From Arctopsyche grandis (lineage: Eukaryota > Arthropoda > Insecta > Trichoptera > Hydropsychidae): a stretch of DNA of 64,000 nt. Location: positions 3,167,001-3,231,000 of the forward strand of contig NC_135361.1 of NCBI RefSeq assembly GCF_051622035.1, read 5' to 3'. Positions 43,475-56,758 of the stretch are shown in pieces. The translations under genes were made by a program, and so were the position numbers. Numbering within the stretch: the stretch's first letter is position 1; each line of letters begins with the position of its first letter. Under the pieces are notes generated by a model, which saw only the letters and a program-made list of their open reading frames with translations, ran no database searches and was not told where the DNA came from.

Positions 43475-45789
43475 TTTTGTATTAGTTTTAATGTAATGCG
43501 TGCCGAGGATTTCTTCCCATATTTCAAGAATTCGTCTTGGCGAGCGGATAATAGGCATCGTTTCGATGCAGATCCTTAGCTTAGGAAAGTACCGATGAAA
43601 TTGCTCTTCCGAGTGAATCGGAGACTCGTACAAATCTATAAATACATTTTTATGTTTGATTTTAGCACATCATAGTCATTATATTTTTCAGTTTAGCAAA
43701 ATTCGCGACTCGTAGATTGGGAATCCGTCTCTTGAATAATCCTCACCGTGCTTTAATAAGTAACTGAAGTGTAACATGTGCCGTTTATCGCTTTATTTTC
43801 CTACGGCAAAATGTGTAATAATAGCCTTAATGTGATCGTTTTTTTTTTTTTAAACATTGAATACATTTTATTTCCATTTTCATACGTTTTAGTAAAGTAT
43901 GAATAGTAAGAATTCATAACTTGACAATAAAAAATAAAAAAAAATCTTTCTCTATCTCTCTTTACATACTAGATGTGTTTTTAACACGCAAACATACTAA
44001 GGCTATTTTATCATCGTAGTTAGTTAGTTATTATTATTGTTAATTTTGTGATTTTAAATATAAAAAAAAATCAAAGAATAATGTGTTCAATACATAATAC
44101 ATACATACACTCGTTGAGATTCGTCTCTTAATAATATATGTTATGCATTAAATACTCGATAGCAATAAAAGTGTCTGGATATTATAATTTTATACTAAAC
44201 TAATTGTTAAGGATTATTAATCACCGTTGCAATACTTCGTATGCCATACACTTTTCTTACTAAGAGTTTTAAAGAATAGTATGTACATTATATATTAATC
44301 ATGTTATGATTTTTCTTGTTCTTCGACAATCACTTCGACGAGAATCGAATTCGTTGTGCGAACGTCTTATGTTGATAATATTAGTCAGCTGTATCGATTA
44401 ATCTGAAGCAATAACTTAATAAATAAAAAGCTGACTGTTTGCTGAAAGTTCTATATATAATATATATTGTAATATAATATTCGACGAGGAAAGACTTGCG
44501 TACGCGAAATATATCTTCGGAATGTCCTCGTCAGTCTGATACGTGTACGCGAGCCTTGATATAATATTGTCCGGTTGATTGTTCTCCGGAGTGTGTGTTG
44601 TTTGAAGCGGTTCGTTTCGTTCGAAAGATTCGAAAAATTAAATGCATATTTAGAATCGTTCAAACAATACCTGAAAATAAATACGCACGCGTTTCTAACC
44701 TAACCTTGGAATGTTGCCTTCTGTAGACGTGTGCGTGATCGACGGCACAACAAAAGCGTCCAAGAAGTCTGTAACAATGGAAATGTGGGCAAATAAATAA
44801 AAAAAAAAAAATCAATTGAAATAATAATACTTAACCTCAAATATACGGTGCAAAAAATTGTAGGTTATGTACCTTTGAAAGTTAAGTTTTTTTCTTTCAT
44901 TTTATATATAATGATGATTAATCGATTTATTTATTAATTTTATATATTATACAAAGTTGATATGCGTGAGAAAAAATAATGCATGAATCAATAATTACAT
45001 AACACAATTTTGAAGATTCTCTATTCTGAGGGTCTAGCGCCGTCGTCTCTAAATGAAAGTGCTGCTTTTGAATCTATTTCATTAAACACAGACTGATAGT
45101 TTTGTAATTTTTATTATTATTATTATATTATATTATGCTCGTTTACTCTCGTATGTTTAAATAAATAAATATAAAAAAAGATCTCTGTCTGTATAGTAAT
45201 CAAAAAAAAAAAGAAGTAAATGTACAAAAATTATATTTGATTTAATAAAAATAATAAAAGCAGTGGAAAAAAATCAATGAGTGTTTTTATTATCAACTGT
45301 TATAGTATATATGTAAATTTGCAGATTTCATGAAGTTGGCAAAACTTTGCCCAATTCACATGTTTCCGTGTAAATGTGTGCATTCACCAGTGATGATACA
45401 CACTACTTGTAAGTGTATTTCCAGTTGTAATATACATATAATATTCCAGTTGTATGTAATATATCCAAAGTCGTTCGTATTCATATTCGTATACAATTCA
45501 ACTTAAACCTTATGGTTTTACACCTTAATTCTGATAATTGGCAAGACATCTGCATGAGTGATATCTTAATAGAAAGGACAATAAACAGCCATGTTTTTAT
45601 AAAGGTTTTACCTCTTAAAATAATTTTTGTTATTTTTTTAAATACAAAAAAATTCCTACATGACAAATTTTTGAAAACTTGTGGTGTATGTATTATTTTT
45701 TTCTGTTGACACAGATGGTTGTTTGTTTTTATTTGATTGAATAAACATTAGACAAACATTAAAATAATAACTGACTAACATACCACTTA

Positions 45790-46275
45790 TAACTTGGGCA
45801 GAATTAGCAATTAACTGTGAGATTTTGGTGTTTTTACTAAAAATCTTTAAAAATGAAATAAAAAAAAAAACGGAAGACTTTGGACTTAGGTATGGTATGG
45901 CTCAAAATGTTGTAAATTATGTAAGCTATCAACCCTCTAAGGCTTTGCATCTACATAGCTACCAAACAACCTGTATATTATATGTTTTACGAAAGCATGA
46001 TATCTTGTTGCCAATTAGGGCTAAAACAAACGTGCTCATGAACTCCCTCCTCTCGAGAGCTGTTTGACTACTTAACTTACTGGCACTTTCCTTAGATCTC
46101 TTCAATGCCAGTTATGTTGAGCTGGTCGAACACATCTTACATAGCACGATATAATTATCATTATTTATTTGTTTTTTATTACATATTTCTTGCTTATTGT
46201 TTTTATATTTGCATTGTAACCATAATGGCGCTTTGGGGCTGTTGTATTGATTTTTTTAAATAAAATAAAATATTA
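45790..46275 (+). mobile_element. Probable LINE 3' end
   Basis: An 80-codon frame with no recognised domain is followed by AATGGCGCTTTGGGGCTG and an AAATAAAATAAAAT tail, the pattern seen at CR1-like LINE ends. Weak. Confidence 0.35.
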
Positions 46276-46385
46276 CTATTCAAGACCATTTCTGTAGTGG
46301 ATTCAGTTTTTAAACTAGTGTAGCAGATTCATGCAGTAAATGAATACATTTTTCTATTCAAAGAGCAAATGCATTCATTTTTTAT

Positions 46386-46675
46386 TACATACCTCCTTTA
46401 CGTTTCACTTACGATTACAATTCAGGAAAAAGTTTGCCTCTTATCCGATCGTTTTCATACTTTGCCATATTGCTCATTTTGGTCATCACTATAAATAAAT
46501 GGATCCTCCGCCATTACGATGGTGCAAAAATATCGTGTAAGACGCGTTTGATATCTGCCCGGCGAGATAGTCGTTGACGTTTATCCATCGTTTGTTTATT
46601 AGTTTTCAACATAGATGGCGGTAGTAAAATAAAATTATTGTTTTTATTCAAAATAATAATTTTATTTACAAATTA
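46386..46675. repeat. Repeat family K, uninterrupted copy
   Basis: Contains in one piece, reversed, both halves that flank LTR I1 at 8536-8690 and 9385-9524. It serves as a paralogous empty site. Confidence 0.75.
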
Positions 46676-46679
46676 TAGA

Positions 46680-47640
46680 AGAGCTATGTTTTTATTATCC
46701 ATTTACTGTGGCATGAGCATCAATTTTTGGAAAATAGGAATATATGGATGAATTTAAAATCGAAAAAAAAAAAACAAAAGAATCATCTCAGAACACCGTT
46801 TATTGTCAACCCTGATATAACAATGTTACATTCATTCACAAATAACAAAAAATATAACAACATTACACCGCAACGATCAAATCCGAACAATAATAAAAAC
46901 AAAAAAGTCTCCAAAAAGAAAAAAAACAACATTTTTGAGATGTGCTCAATTTCACATAAACTATTAAATTTGAAATCTTTCCCTACTATTGCAACAACAA
47001 CACGGGTCGAAACCATCGACCACCGTGACATTCTGATATATAACGAAACAAAAAGGGCAAAGTGTGCGTCTCGAGACGACGACAGCCGATATCATAACAA
47101 GACCATTCGACGACAGCTCCTTAAAATACGGACAACATCAATGATTTACGTAGTTCGGTGAATGTATACATTTAAGACGGTCACGTGCTTTTTTTATTTA
47201 TTTATTTTTTAACCGTAACCCCACATACAAACACATGCATATACTCTAAACACATACAACTATTATGAACCTGGACTTCTGATGAAGAAACAAATGATCA
47301 GCTATATTTGATGGCTAATTACATAAACGAATTGCGTTGAATGAAACGATAAAAAATACACACCCTTCGTCTCACACACACACACATACATTTGTGCGGA
47401 TGCTTTTCTTCAGATTTTGATTTTTAACATCATCTCCGACGACTCTATCTTCGTCTTTTTATTAAATATACATTTCTAGTGTTTCACAAAATAGTATTTT
47501 TTTTTTTTTTTAATATACATTATATAAATTTTTATTAATGTTCTACTATTGTAAGCCGTTTGAAGATTGAACGTGCTGCATGCTTTTACTCCGACGTGAA
47601 TTCGGTACGTCAAAATTGTACCGTCGACATAAAAGCTTAT
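46680..47640. other. Spacer between GLD2 and Upf1, no gene called
   Basis: A 144-codon frame at 46727-47161 has no ATG at its start and is Lys/Asn-rich; not accepted as a gene. T-rich tracts otherwise. Confidence 0.4.
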
Positions 47641-48033
47641 ATAGCATCACGTACAAAATTTATTTGAAAAAGTATTACATAAATTTTTGTCAATGATGAT
47701 TGATGAGAAATTATATATATATATATATATATGATGATTGAAAGCACTTTAATTGGTGCTGTACAATAAAATAAAATGATATATATGTATGGACTAATAA
47801 AAAAAAAAAAAAACTGATGTATGTAGCCTACAATACGATGGAACAAAAGTTTGTGTCAGGCATTCGAGAGATGCAATTTAGGTGAGCGCCATGTTTTTTT
47901 TTTTTAATTTGAAATTGGAGACGCCATTTCGTACCGTCTGCCGTTGGCTCTCTCCGGCCGCCACTCATCGCTGGCCGCTTGCGCGCTGGCCATTATCCTG
48001 GGGCGTGTTTTACACACACACTCGGTCACGTCC

Positions 48034-51000
48034 TCAGTACGGTTGCGAAAAACGTGCTTGGGGATGGTAGACCCCTTGGTAAGTGGAATCCTGCGACAGC
48101 AGACCGTCAGCTTGCGACTGGTACTCCATAGCGACCGACTCCTGACTGAGCTCGGGCTGTGACAGGCCTTGAGACAGAGACAGTGGAGGCGCGCCGGCTT
48201 GCGACAGCGGCTCCTGGGATAAGAGTCTAGACGAGGTGGGCGGAGGCAGCGTCGGACGCCGCCTGCGTTGCTGCTGGCAGAACCTCGGCGGAACGTTCGA
48301 CATGTTCATGAACATGGCTACGGGGACGGCGGCCGCGTGCAGAGCGGCCTGAGCCCTCTCCGGGCCAATGTAAGCTAAGGAATCGTGCGGGCGACGAGGA
48401 GCCGCTCTAGAATAAGCACCACCCGGAGCTAGAGCCTCTCTAGCGTCGTATGTGGACGTCGACATGAAATGCGATCCTGGATTAGCGGCGTTGATGAGCT
48501 TTTTAGGCTTGGAAAATTGAATCATAGACTCTTTCAAGTTAGTGAGAGGACCTTCGACTAGGACTTTCTGCTCCTTGTAAAAACTAAGCAGATGATTCCA
48601 CAGCGGTTGCTTCGATAGTACTTTTGGATTGCCGACGATTATGATACCGTATTTGGCTCGGGTTAGAGCGACGTTGAGGCGACGAGGATCGCTCAAAAAT
48701 CCGATGCCTTGGTGTTCGTTGGATCGTACGCAAGACATGATTATGATATCCTTTTCGCGACCTTGAAAAGCGTCGACGCTGGCGACTTCGATCTCTTGGT
48801 AGAGCTTCGAGTGCAGACTTCCTTGGTATTGCATGTGTTGCACCAAATAAGCACGCTGTCCTTCGTACGGTGTTATGATTCCGATCTGTTCGGGTCGTAC
48901 TCCGGCTTTGAGGAATCGCGTGGTTATCTTCTCGACGTTGGCGGCTTCGGTACGGTTCAGATAAGACGTACCGGATCCAGCGATTTCCTCTTGGCCTTGA
49001 GTGACGTAGAAGAACATGGGTTTTTCCGGAATCGGCCAAGGGAAGTCAATTTTCAACAACTTGCGCTCGTCTGAACCGACACCGTTTTGCAGCGAGCCTT
49101 CATAGAAGAAGTTGGACGGGAAACGGGAGAGTTCGGGGTGCATGCGATATTGAACTTCCAGTCGGAACGGTTTAATGCCCAAGACTACCAGTCGTTCGAA
49201 AAGACTCTGCGACAGACCAGCCTTGGCAGCTTTCTTACACATAACGACAGGTCCCAATTGACAATGATCACCGACTAAGATGAGCTGACGCGCTCCGAGC
49301 ACCACCGGAACCATACACTCAGGTTCAGTCGACTGCATACCTGCAAAAGTAAATACATAAAATACAATTGATGATATGCAGATGTGTAACAGTACAAATC
49401 AAACCAATCCCAACATACCCTCATCGATAAGAATGGAATAGAACCGAAGACGAGCCAATCTAGGATCACCAGCTCCGACACAAGTGCAGCATACAACATC
49501 AGCCGCGTCCAACAGCCGACGTTCAGCTGCTCTTCTCAACGCGCGATACCGACGTTCATCACCAGCTGCCAGCTCTCCGGCCTCTTCCTTCAGCTGCTGA
49601 AGTTTGCGCAACTCACCAGAACCAGGTTCCAAAGCACGCGCCTGCCGATGGAGAGCTAGGAAAGCGACGGCGGATTCCATAGCCTCCCTAGACTTGGCAC
49701 ACAGGCGTACGACCTTCAATCCGGTCTTGTGTATCTTCTCGGTGAGCTGATCGACGGCTGTATTACTCGGCGCACACACCAAGACAGGTCCACCTCCTTG
49801 ACGTACCAATTGATAAACAATAGTGGCGGATGTTACAGTTTTACCAGTACCAGGCGGACCTTGGATCAACGATAACGGTCTTTGCAATGCATGCTTGACA
49901 GCATACACCTAAAAAAAATAATACAAAATAAAAAAACAATGCGAAACATTCTAATACATATAAAAGCGTAGAAACATACTTGAGATCTATTGAGATCAGG
50001 TAGGTGCGGAGCGCTGAAGTGTTTCGGTAGTTGGCATCTGAACACTACTTCTTCCACTTCGTGTCCCAACAGTCTACGATATATGTAGGCGGAAACTGAT
50101 GCATTGTCAACAGCGAATTTCCTCAAAGCGAGTTGCATTCTGTTCAAAGACATTTATATGTATGTCGTTAGTGTTGTTTTATTCGAAATTGAAATATTTG
50201 TGATTTTTATATAATGCTACCTGTCGAAGGAAGTGCTCTTCCATATGAAATCGACGACGAAATTATTGGTACAATCGCTCGGAGCACCACTGTTGCTTTT
50301 CAGCTCGAGTCCAATGTCGTCGCCGAAATTGTCGGGCACTTTGATGACGTGGCCAACTCCGGCCCAAGGTTTGTGCAGCTCTCCGACGTATCTGACAAAA
50401 TAAAAATCCAAATAAATATACATTTGACAGAAAAACGACAAAATTCTCCAGATATAAAATCACCTTAAACGAAGTTCGTCCCCATGCATGAGCTTCATAT
50501 CACCATCCGTCTTAGCCAAAGTGAAATAGGCTATCGTCTTTTTATTGAGGCCAACGTCCCAACGAACTTCAATATTCTCCTGCGTCTGCGATTCCTTCAG
50601 CCGCTTGTCATAATCGGCTTCTAATTTCACCAACGGACCGAAGACGTTCTGATACTGAAATCCATCTTCATACCTACAACAACACAAACACAATATAAAA
50701 ATCGAAACTCATCGTCAGATCAATCATTTATATGTATTTCAAGCATACCGCAACAACACTTGATGGGGCTCCTCGTCGACCCCAGGCTTCTCCAGGTCTT
50801 GAAAGGTGGCGTCTACGTTGTCTCGCCACAGTTCTTCGAGTCTGCCGATCTGCTGAGGGGTCACTTGTCGAGCTCGCACCTGGTCTTGCTCTGAAGGCAC
50901 TTTTACCAGCCACGGTAAGAACGAGCGGTCCGCTATGAGCGGTTTCCATTGCTCTTGATCCCAATTCATATCCTTCAACGAACTTTGAGCAGCACACGGT

Positions 51001-54000
51001 TGCCTGAAACGACACAGCCAGTTAATAATAGCACACGTTGAGTCGTCAACACGGCTGTAATAAAGATAATAGTACCTGCACAGTAAGACGACGACGGAAT
51101 CGGCTTTAGCTGGAATGAAACCCAAGACGAAGACGTTTCTGACACCGCACGAATAACATTCGAGCAACGTTTCTCCGAGTGGGCCGTCGCAATGCAGCGT
51201 CACCTCCTTGTGCTTGGCCCGCACCAGATGATTGATTATATGAGAACCGGACGTGCTGCCTCTTCCGTTACAAAACCTATCAATCAAACGTACACATGTA
51301 GTATAAGGTTAAACAAAAACCATAAATATATATATATATATATATATTACGAATAAAAGCTACCATTTCTTGCACACGTTGCACATGACAACGGTGCTGG
51401 GTTCGTGAATGCCACAATATTTACAAGCATGCTCTGGCAATTCCCTATTATACAAAATCTCATCTTCCTCTTCGAACTGCAAGTCGGCAAGACCTTGAGT
51501 CACGCTCGTGATCTTCGCATTTATATCCAAAGTTTTTCCGATGCCATTGACCTGAAATAATAATAACAAAAAACATTACATTTAATTCTATCTGGAAAGT
51601 GCTCAATTGCCATCAGTGCTGATTTTATCGTCCGTAGAAGCGCGATAAAAATATAGAATGGTGATATCAGTAAAATACGATCTATAAAATAATTTTCTAT
51701 ATATAATACATGGGAGAAATTTTAACGTGATAAAAAATATTTTTAGTACGATTTGTTTATCTGGTTACATCGGTCTCAAAAGATAGAAGCTGAAAAGCAG
51801 AGATCTGAAGAAGAATTGGAATGGAAAAATCGGCAATATCTAATCTGATGATGATATTGAAGAGCCATTATGAATAGAAGACCCGTCCGGTCAAATCCTT
51901 AGTGTTCTCGATCACACTATATAGAGCCGAGTCTTGGACGTTGAAGAAGAAGGAGAGAAACACAATGAATGTCTTTGAAATGTATTGCTCGAGCTAAATG
52001 TTTCCAATTCCTTGGACTGAGAAACGGATGAACGTCTCTTATCATTCAGAAGCTTAAAATACCAGAAAGACTTTACAGCATGTTGAATTGAAGAATTCGG
52101 GTACGTTGTCAAGGGAAGTGATGAGATTCTATAAGTGCTAATAGTAACTGGATAGATGGATCAGATCGGATCAGAGTAGAAGCAAGTCGTCCATCAGCTC
52201 TTGGACGTTCCACGAGAATCAGTTACTCAGTATTGAGCGATTGAGGAGAAATATATATATTTTTTAATTTAAACATGGACATTGAACGCCAAGATGCTAT
52301 ACAAAGTCCAATGCACTCAAAGAAGTATGGAAAACTGTATGCTTGGCATAACGAGGAAAGGCAGGAAGCGGAATACATGGGTGAGAAGTATGACAAGGGT
52401 AGTGGACATACATAGTAGATAGAGTAAAGAGATTGAAATGGCAATGGGCGGGCCACGTGGCTAGAAGAATGAACGAAAGGTGGCCTAAAGAAGTGCTAGA
52501 ATGGTACCCGAGAGAATGCAAAAGGGCGAATGGAAGATGGGTAGACGAAATTAGGAAAATGTTTGGGGTGAGATGGATGAGAGTTGCGCAAAACAGAAAC
52601 GAGTGGAAGCGTGTTGGATATGCCTTCATCCAGCAGTGGATGAGCAATTATGTTTAAACAGTATCGTAGAGACGTCTATAGACAAATTCGATAATACTAA
52701 TATTTCGAGAAATACAACACACAATTTACAGATTTGATAGCATATTTATAATATCAGCAAAAACAGAATTTGCGAGACGGGAAAGGTCTGCCAACTTGGA
52801 GGAACCGTTTCAATGAAATCAGATAAATTAGCAAACTCTGCTAGTCCTGGACATATGTTCAAAGTTGGGCCAGCAACACTTGGCCAAGAAACGAACCCAT
52901 GACCTCTCAGTTGAAAGCATTACATGCTAACAACTGAGTTTTATGAATCAACTCATATGCCATTCGTCTACTACCTAAATTTTTGTAGCTTAACCCTTTG
53001 CTCGCGGCAATAAATATAGCGAAGGAGCCCTGTATTCAGCGGTACCTTTTTCGCGAACCTGGCAATCGAGTTTTCGACCTTAAATACAGATTTTAATATT
53101 TACTCAAGTAACCAGATATGTTAATTAACACATAAAGTATTATTTTAAACAATAAAATACATAATACACCTCGTAGTTTTGGCTTCATTGTCAAATAATA
53201 ATCATTCTTCATACAATTGAGGCGTATCGTCGCCATTGTTCAACAGACGTGACGTCACATAAACGAGGTTTCAGTAAGGTTCTACAAAACCACTAATTTT
53301 GACTGGTATATATTCATTTTAAGCAAATTGAATAGATGGCATTCAACTCTCAGTAATATATTCAACCAATTTTGAACCTTAAAACAGTTGAAATAGGCGC
53401 ATATAAGGCTCAAAATCCCGTGCAAAGTTCAGAAATTCTATGAAAGACAACCACGTTACAGATTTGTCGCTAAAGACGGCCGCGGGCAAACGGTTAAGCT
53501 GAGACATACATATTTTATAATTCGGGACTTCACCAGTCTCAAGACACACTAATTGGAAATATTTTTTGTGGCGAAATTCTCTTTTTAATGCGAAGAATTG
53601 AATTATTACCAATCCTTTCAGAGTTATTGTTATAACTAGTAAAAAAGCGCTAGCAATACTCAACATATAATCAATAATAAGTGGATCAAAGTTAATATTA
53701 TCAATCCACACGTGTATTAAGTCTTTCACGTTCATCAATAATGCAAATAGATTGACAAGACTTCACATACAGAGATATTGATAAACCGCAACAGAACAAT
53801 ATCAAGCTATTCGGTTTAAAGATATCAACAGTATCGTGTAATTTTTATTACACAAACAGTACATTCAGATAAGAGTTATAATATGATAATGATAATACTG
53901 AATAAATTTCGTGTGCGGACTTCGTGAAAAAAAAAAAAAAAAAAAGTCCCCGATGACTGCATAAATGTTTACATGCCGACGATAGCACCGACAATACAAT

Positions 54001-55539
54001 TAACTCTCTTATCGCTTACGTTCGGGAAATTCAATGAATCGATTCAACGTTGAAGCAAATCCTTCGGATTATTTAGAAACGGTTAATTACGATTGAAATT
54101 ATCACAAGTCAATGCCAAAGTGCAACGAATAATTATTACTTTGTATATAAATTGTAGCACGTCGAAGAGACAGCTTCGTGCTTTATGTCTTTTTTTTTAT
54201 TTATTTATTATTGCAATAATAATTAGCATTTCAAAGTGTGATGAGTTTCGCTCTTTGAACGCGTGTTCCACAATTTGCATACATTTGAATCTCAATTATT
54301 TTTCAGTATTGTTGTAATACATAATAATAGATTGATTATTAAATAATACATTATATATATTGGTGCATGAACGCTCGTAGAATCCATATTGAAATTTGAT
54401 CCGAGATACTTTTACAGGCAATTTTATGCTGAAAAATAAAATAATATCAAATTCATTTACATTTTACATAGTTTGTGCCAAATAAAATTATTATTTTTTT
54501 AGCCTTCCTGGTATATAAATATATGAATAAAATAAACATGTGTTTTTTGATGGATTCATCAAAATATGGTTATAAATTATTGTTTTTATCTATATGTTTA
54601 TTTATTCATTAATTATTAATTTTATTTAAATCAACGCTCAGTATAAATATACTTTTAGGTTAAGTCGTCAAGATTCCGACTGTAAATATTGACCGTTCGT
54701 TATTTACATATATAGACAGCCTCGATTGTGAATCATATATAAGAACGATTCAAAACAAATATTTAGTATAAATACTGACCGAACAGATTATAATAATCTG
54801 TAGTAAAATTGTTTTTGAATTATATATATATATATATATAAATATAAATATGCTCCATTTAAGAATTCCACTCAATTTATATTTCCAATTAGATGTATCG
54901 TAGGGCTGCAACAGAAAAATTACAATACAATTAAAATGTATAATTGATACCGTATTCCGAGACTGATGTGTTATGTTTATTTTCTTCTCCGTAGCATTGT
55001 CATTCTTTCAGTCTTCATATTGAAATCGAAAAAGTGAAACCTGGTATGATTTTCAGCGCATTCAAACAAACAACAGCGAACATAACCTATAAGCGATTAT
55101 TGGATAGAAATGATGTGGTGGTGAGTGTTCCTGGCGGTGAGGGTTGGCCACCAGTTATCTGGTGTGCACGTTTCGATAAGGAGTCTCGATATCTCGAGAT
55201 AATTGTCGAGCACAATGACACATGTATAGCGCAAACACGAAGCGTATGGTGTAATTTTGTTTATATGGAAGATGGGGCGATTTTCGCGAATGAAGGTCGC
55301 AAGTCGGAGGCGACTTGCCACGCCATAGTGACGTCTAGTGACAAGGCGTTAAGGGCTATATTGGTGTGGTGTGTAACCTGGGAGAGCGTGCGGTCGTTGT
55401 GCGCCTGGCTGTGGTCGGGCACGGTGAAGTCCGTGAACTCGAAGTCGGAGCCCTGCGTGTCGGCGCCCAGCAGCTCCGACTCGTCCGCCTCGAGGAAGGT
55501 CAGCGGCTGCGAGGAGGGGCCGTACGCGTCCACCGACAT
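48034..55539 (-). CDS. Upf1: RNA helicase Upf1, nonsense-mediated decay
   Basis: Exons on minus: 55539-55378, 51551-51364, 51276-51076, 51003-50749, 50673-50464, 50391-50221, 50139-49980, 49908-49419, 49340-48034. Phases agree and give 1047 residues (human ~1118). The N-terminus [20 protein letters not shown] matches human UPF1. The Cys/His-rich UPF2-binding domain starts at residue ~95 (HACKYCG, CNVCKKWFCNGRG). The SF1 helicase core has Walker A GPPGTGKT at 466-473, [11 protein letters not shown], motif II LIDEG at 609-613 (LIDES in human), [14 protein letters not shown], and [12 protein letters not shown] with [11 protein letters not shown]. The last ~65 residues hold eight SQ dipeptides, the SMG1-type phosphorylation sites. 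Upf1 is an ATP-dependent 5'-3' helicase that marks prematurely terminated mRNAs for decay. Intron 1 is 3.8 kb with LINE, SINE and MITE debris; other introns are short. A candidate poly(A) signal on minus is at 47658-47663. Confidence 0.97.
52270..52660 (+). mobile_element. RTE-like LINE 3' end in Upf1 intron 1
   Basis: The frame [20 protein letters not shown], then [28 protein letters not shown] and AFIQQW is the widespread C-terminal signature of insect RTE-type ORF2 proteins. The piece upstream (52272-52430) changes frame, and the 5' part is absent. Antisense to Upf1. Confidence 0.85.
52665..52985 (-). repeat. tRNA-derived SINE, second copy
   Basis: On minus, a head with AACTCAGTTGTTAGCATG and GGTCATGGGTTCGTTTC looks like a worn tRNA with B box. 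The body shares CGTAGAGACGTCTATAGACA with the repeat in GLD2 intron 3. Confidence 0.5.
52994..53493. mobile_element. piggyBac-like MITE family P, copy 1
   Basis: TTAA on both sides (52990-52993 and 53494-53497). Ends CCCTTTGCTCGCGGC and, reversed, CCGTTTGCCCGCGGC. It is 500 bp and non-coding. It matches P2 in reverse orientation over most of its length. Confidence 0.9.
53505..53736 (-). CDS. Short frame with a hydrophobic segment, doubtful
   Basis: Within Upf1 intron 1, just outside MITE P1, a frame from an ATG at ~53735 reads [20 protein letters not shown], then a strongly hydrophobic stretch ([16 protein letters not shown]) and a basic, Phe-rich tail, and runs on into P1 before stopping. 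It looks less like random AT-rich translation than other frames here. I do not recognise it, and it has no obvious splice partner. It may be chance or an old captured exon. Confidence 0.15.
53760..55000. other. Upf1 intron 1, AT-rich remainder
   Basis: No element recognised apart from short (TA)n near 54822-54842. Confidence 0.35.
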
Positions 55540-55760
55540 CTTGGCTCTAGCTCTACCTCTACCTCTAGCTGTACCTCACGACAATCGAGCACGAGCACGA
55601 CAATGACAGCGCGATAGTGAGGCCGAGCCGCGTGCACCTCTGCTCGGATCGTTCGACACTCGACAGGCGACCCACGCCACGGCTGCCAACCTACTCTCTA
55701 TTGCGACGTACGTCATCGCGCGCCTTTACATCGCTACGGCCAAAACACATCCATGCCTCG
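55540..55760 (-). promoter_or_regulatory. Candidate Upf1 promoter and 5' UTR
   Basis: A GC-richer interval directly upstream of the Upf1 ATG (minus strand). No TATA box is obvious. Inferred from position. Confidence 0.4.
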
Positions 55761-55893
55761 GCTCGGTGATTATTGGTCACTGAAATCTGTATAATGCAAC
55801 GGATGGCAGCCGAAAAGCCGAAAAGTCCGTCATACCAACGATAACTATCGTACTAACGAGAACTCGACTGCCCTATTTTATTTTATTTTACAT

Positions 55894-56758
55894 AGTGTAA
55901 CGAACGTGTTTGCGCGGGTATACAACTCTCTCGCGGGGAGAGCCAGATGGGCGTATTTAGGGTTGCCAGATGGTATCCAAAAGGAGGACATGTCCTCCTT
56001 TTCCATGTTTTGTCCTCCCGTCCTCTCTTACCTACTGTAAGTCCTCCTTTTTGCTAAACATCGGTCGGGACTTATTTATGATGATTTAGTTTCATGCATT
56101 GAGTTCTTGAACATCAGAGGTGTAGAGATTGACGATGTTAAGCTACACGATCAATTTTGTAACTTGATTTCATTTCTTAAATCAAAATCAGATGAAGATG
56201 AAGCATATTATGATTTGAAGTTGCACGAGCAGTGGACAATCTACTTCAAAAGTGTTAAAAACATTGAATGTTTCTCAGAACTGCTCAAGATCTGCGAGTT
56301 TTATTTTTGTATAAGCGCACATAATGCAAATGTGGAAAGAGTTTTTTCACTGATTAATACTCAGTGGAGCAAAGAGAGGAATAGACTAAGTGTGCACTCA
56401 GTTATATCTTTAATTCTTATTCAATACAACTTCAAAAACATGACATGTGAAGATTTTTATAATTATTTGTTAAAAAACCAAGAACTTCTTTCCAAAATTT
56501 GCAACTCGGCTAAATATGATTAAAATAAAGTAAAATAATATAAAAAATTCGTTTAATTTCTGAATGTCCTCCTTTTTAGACCCATCTGCCCTTCTTTATA
56601 AAATTATCATCTGGCAACCCTAGGCGTATAACACACGTTTATATTTCTTCCAGGTGTGTTCGTTCCGTGGTGGGGGTCAAAGGGAACAGATTGTCTGACC
56701 TGAGCTGTCGTGTATTTGTCGTAACGTTCCTGGTCAGAAACTCCTCGTCGTCTATATC
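55894..56758. other. Unassigned GC-richer sequence flanking the hAT element
   Basis: TAACGAACGTGTTTGCGCGG at the left and GTGTGTTCGTTCCGTGGTGG to the right of the hAT element may be parts of one more repeat, possibly an LTR. Not resolved. Confidence 0.25.
55958..56622 (+). mobile_element. hAT deletion derivative, 665 bp
   Basis: Terminal inverted repeats TAGGGTTGCCAGATG and CATCTGGCAACCCTA are perfect over 15 bp. The flanks GGCGTATT and GGCGTATA give an 8-bp duplication with one difference. Inside, an open frame (about 56107-56523, no ATG at its start) encodes the hAT C-terminal dimerisation region: CEFYFCISAHNANVERVFSL, then NRLSVHSVISLILIQYNF. The RNase-H-like catalytic core is missing, so it cannot move itself. 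Confidence 0.9.

Noticed and set aside
46727-47161. 144-codon Lys/Asn-rich frame
   Set aside because: Starts at TTG, low complexity, no domain, no splice partner.
55034-55606. 190-codon plus-strand frame
   Set aside because: Antisense of Upf1 exon 1 and its intron; the minus strand gives the clear Upf1 N-terminus.
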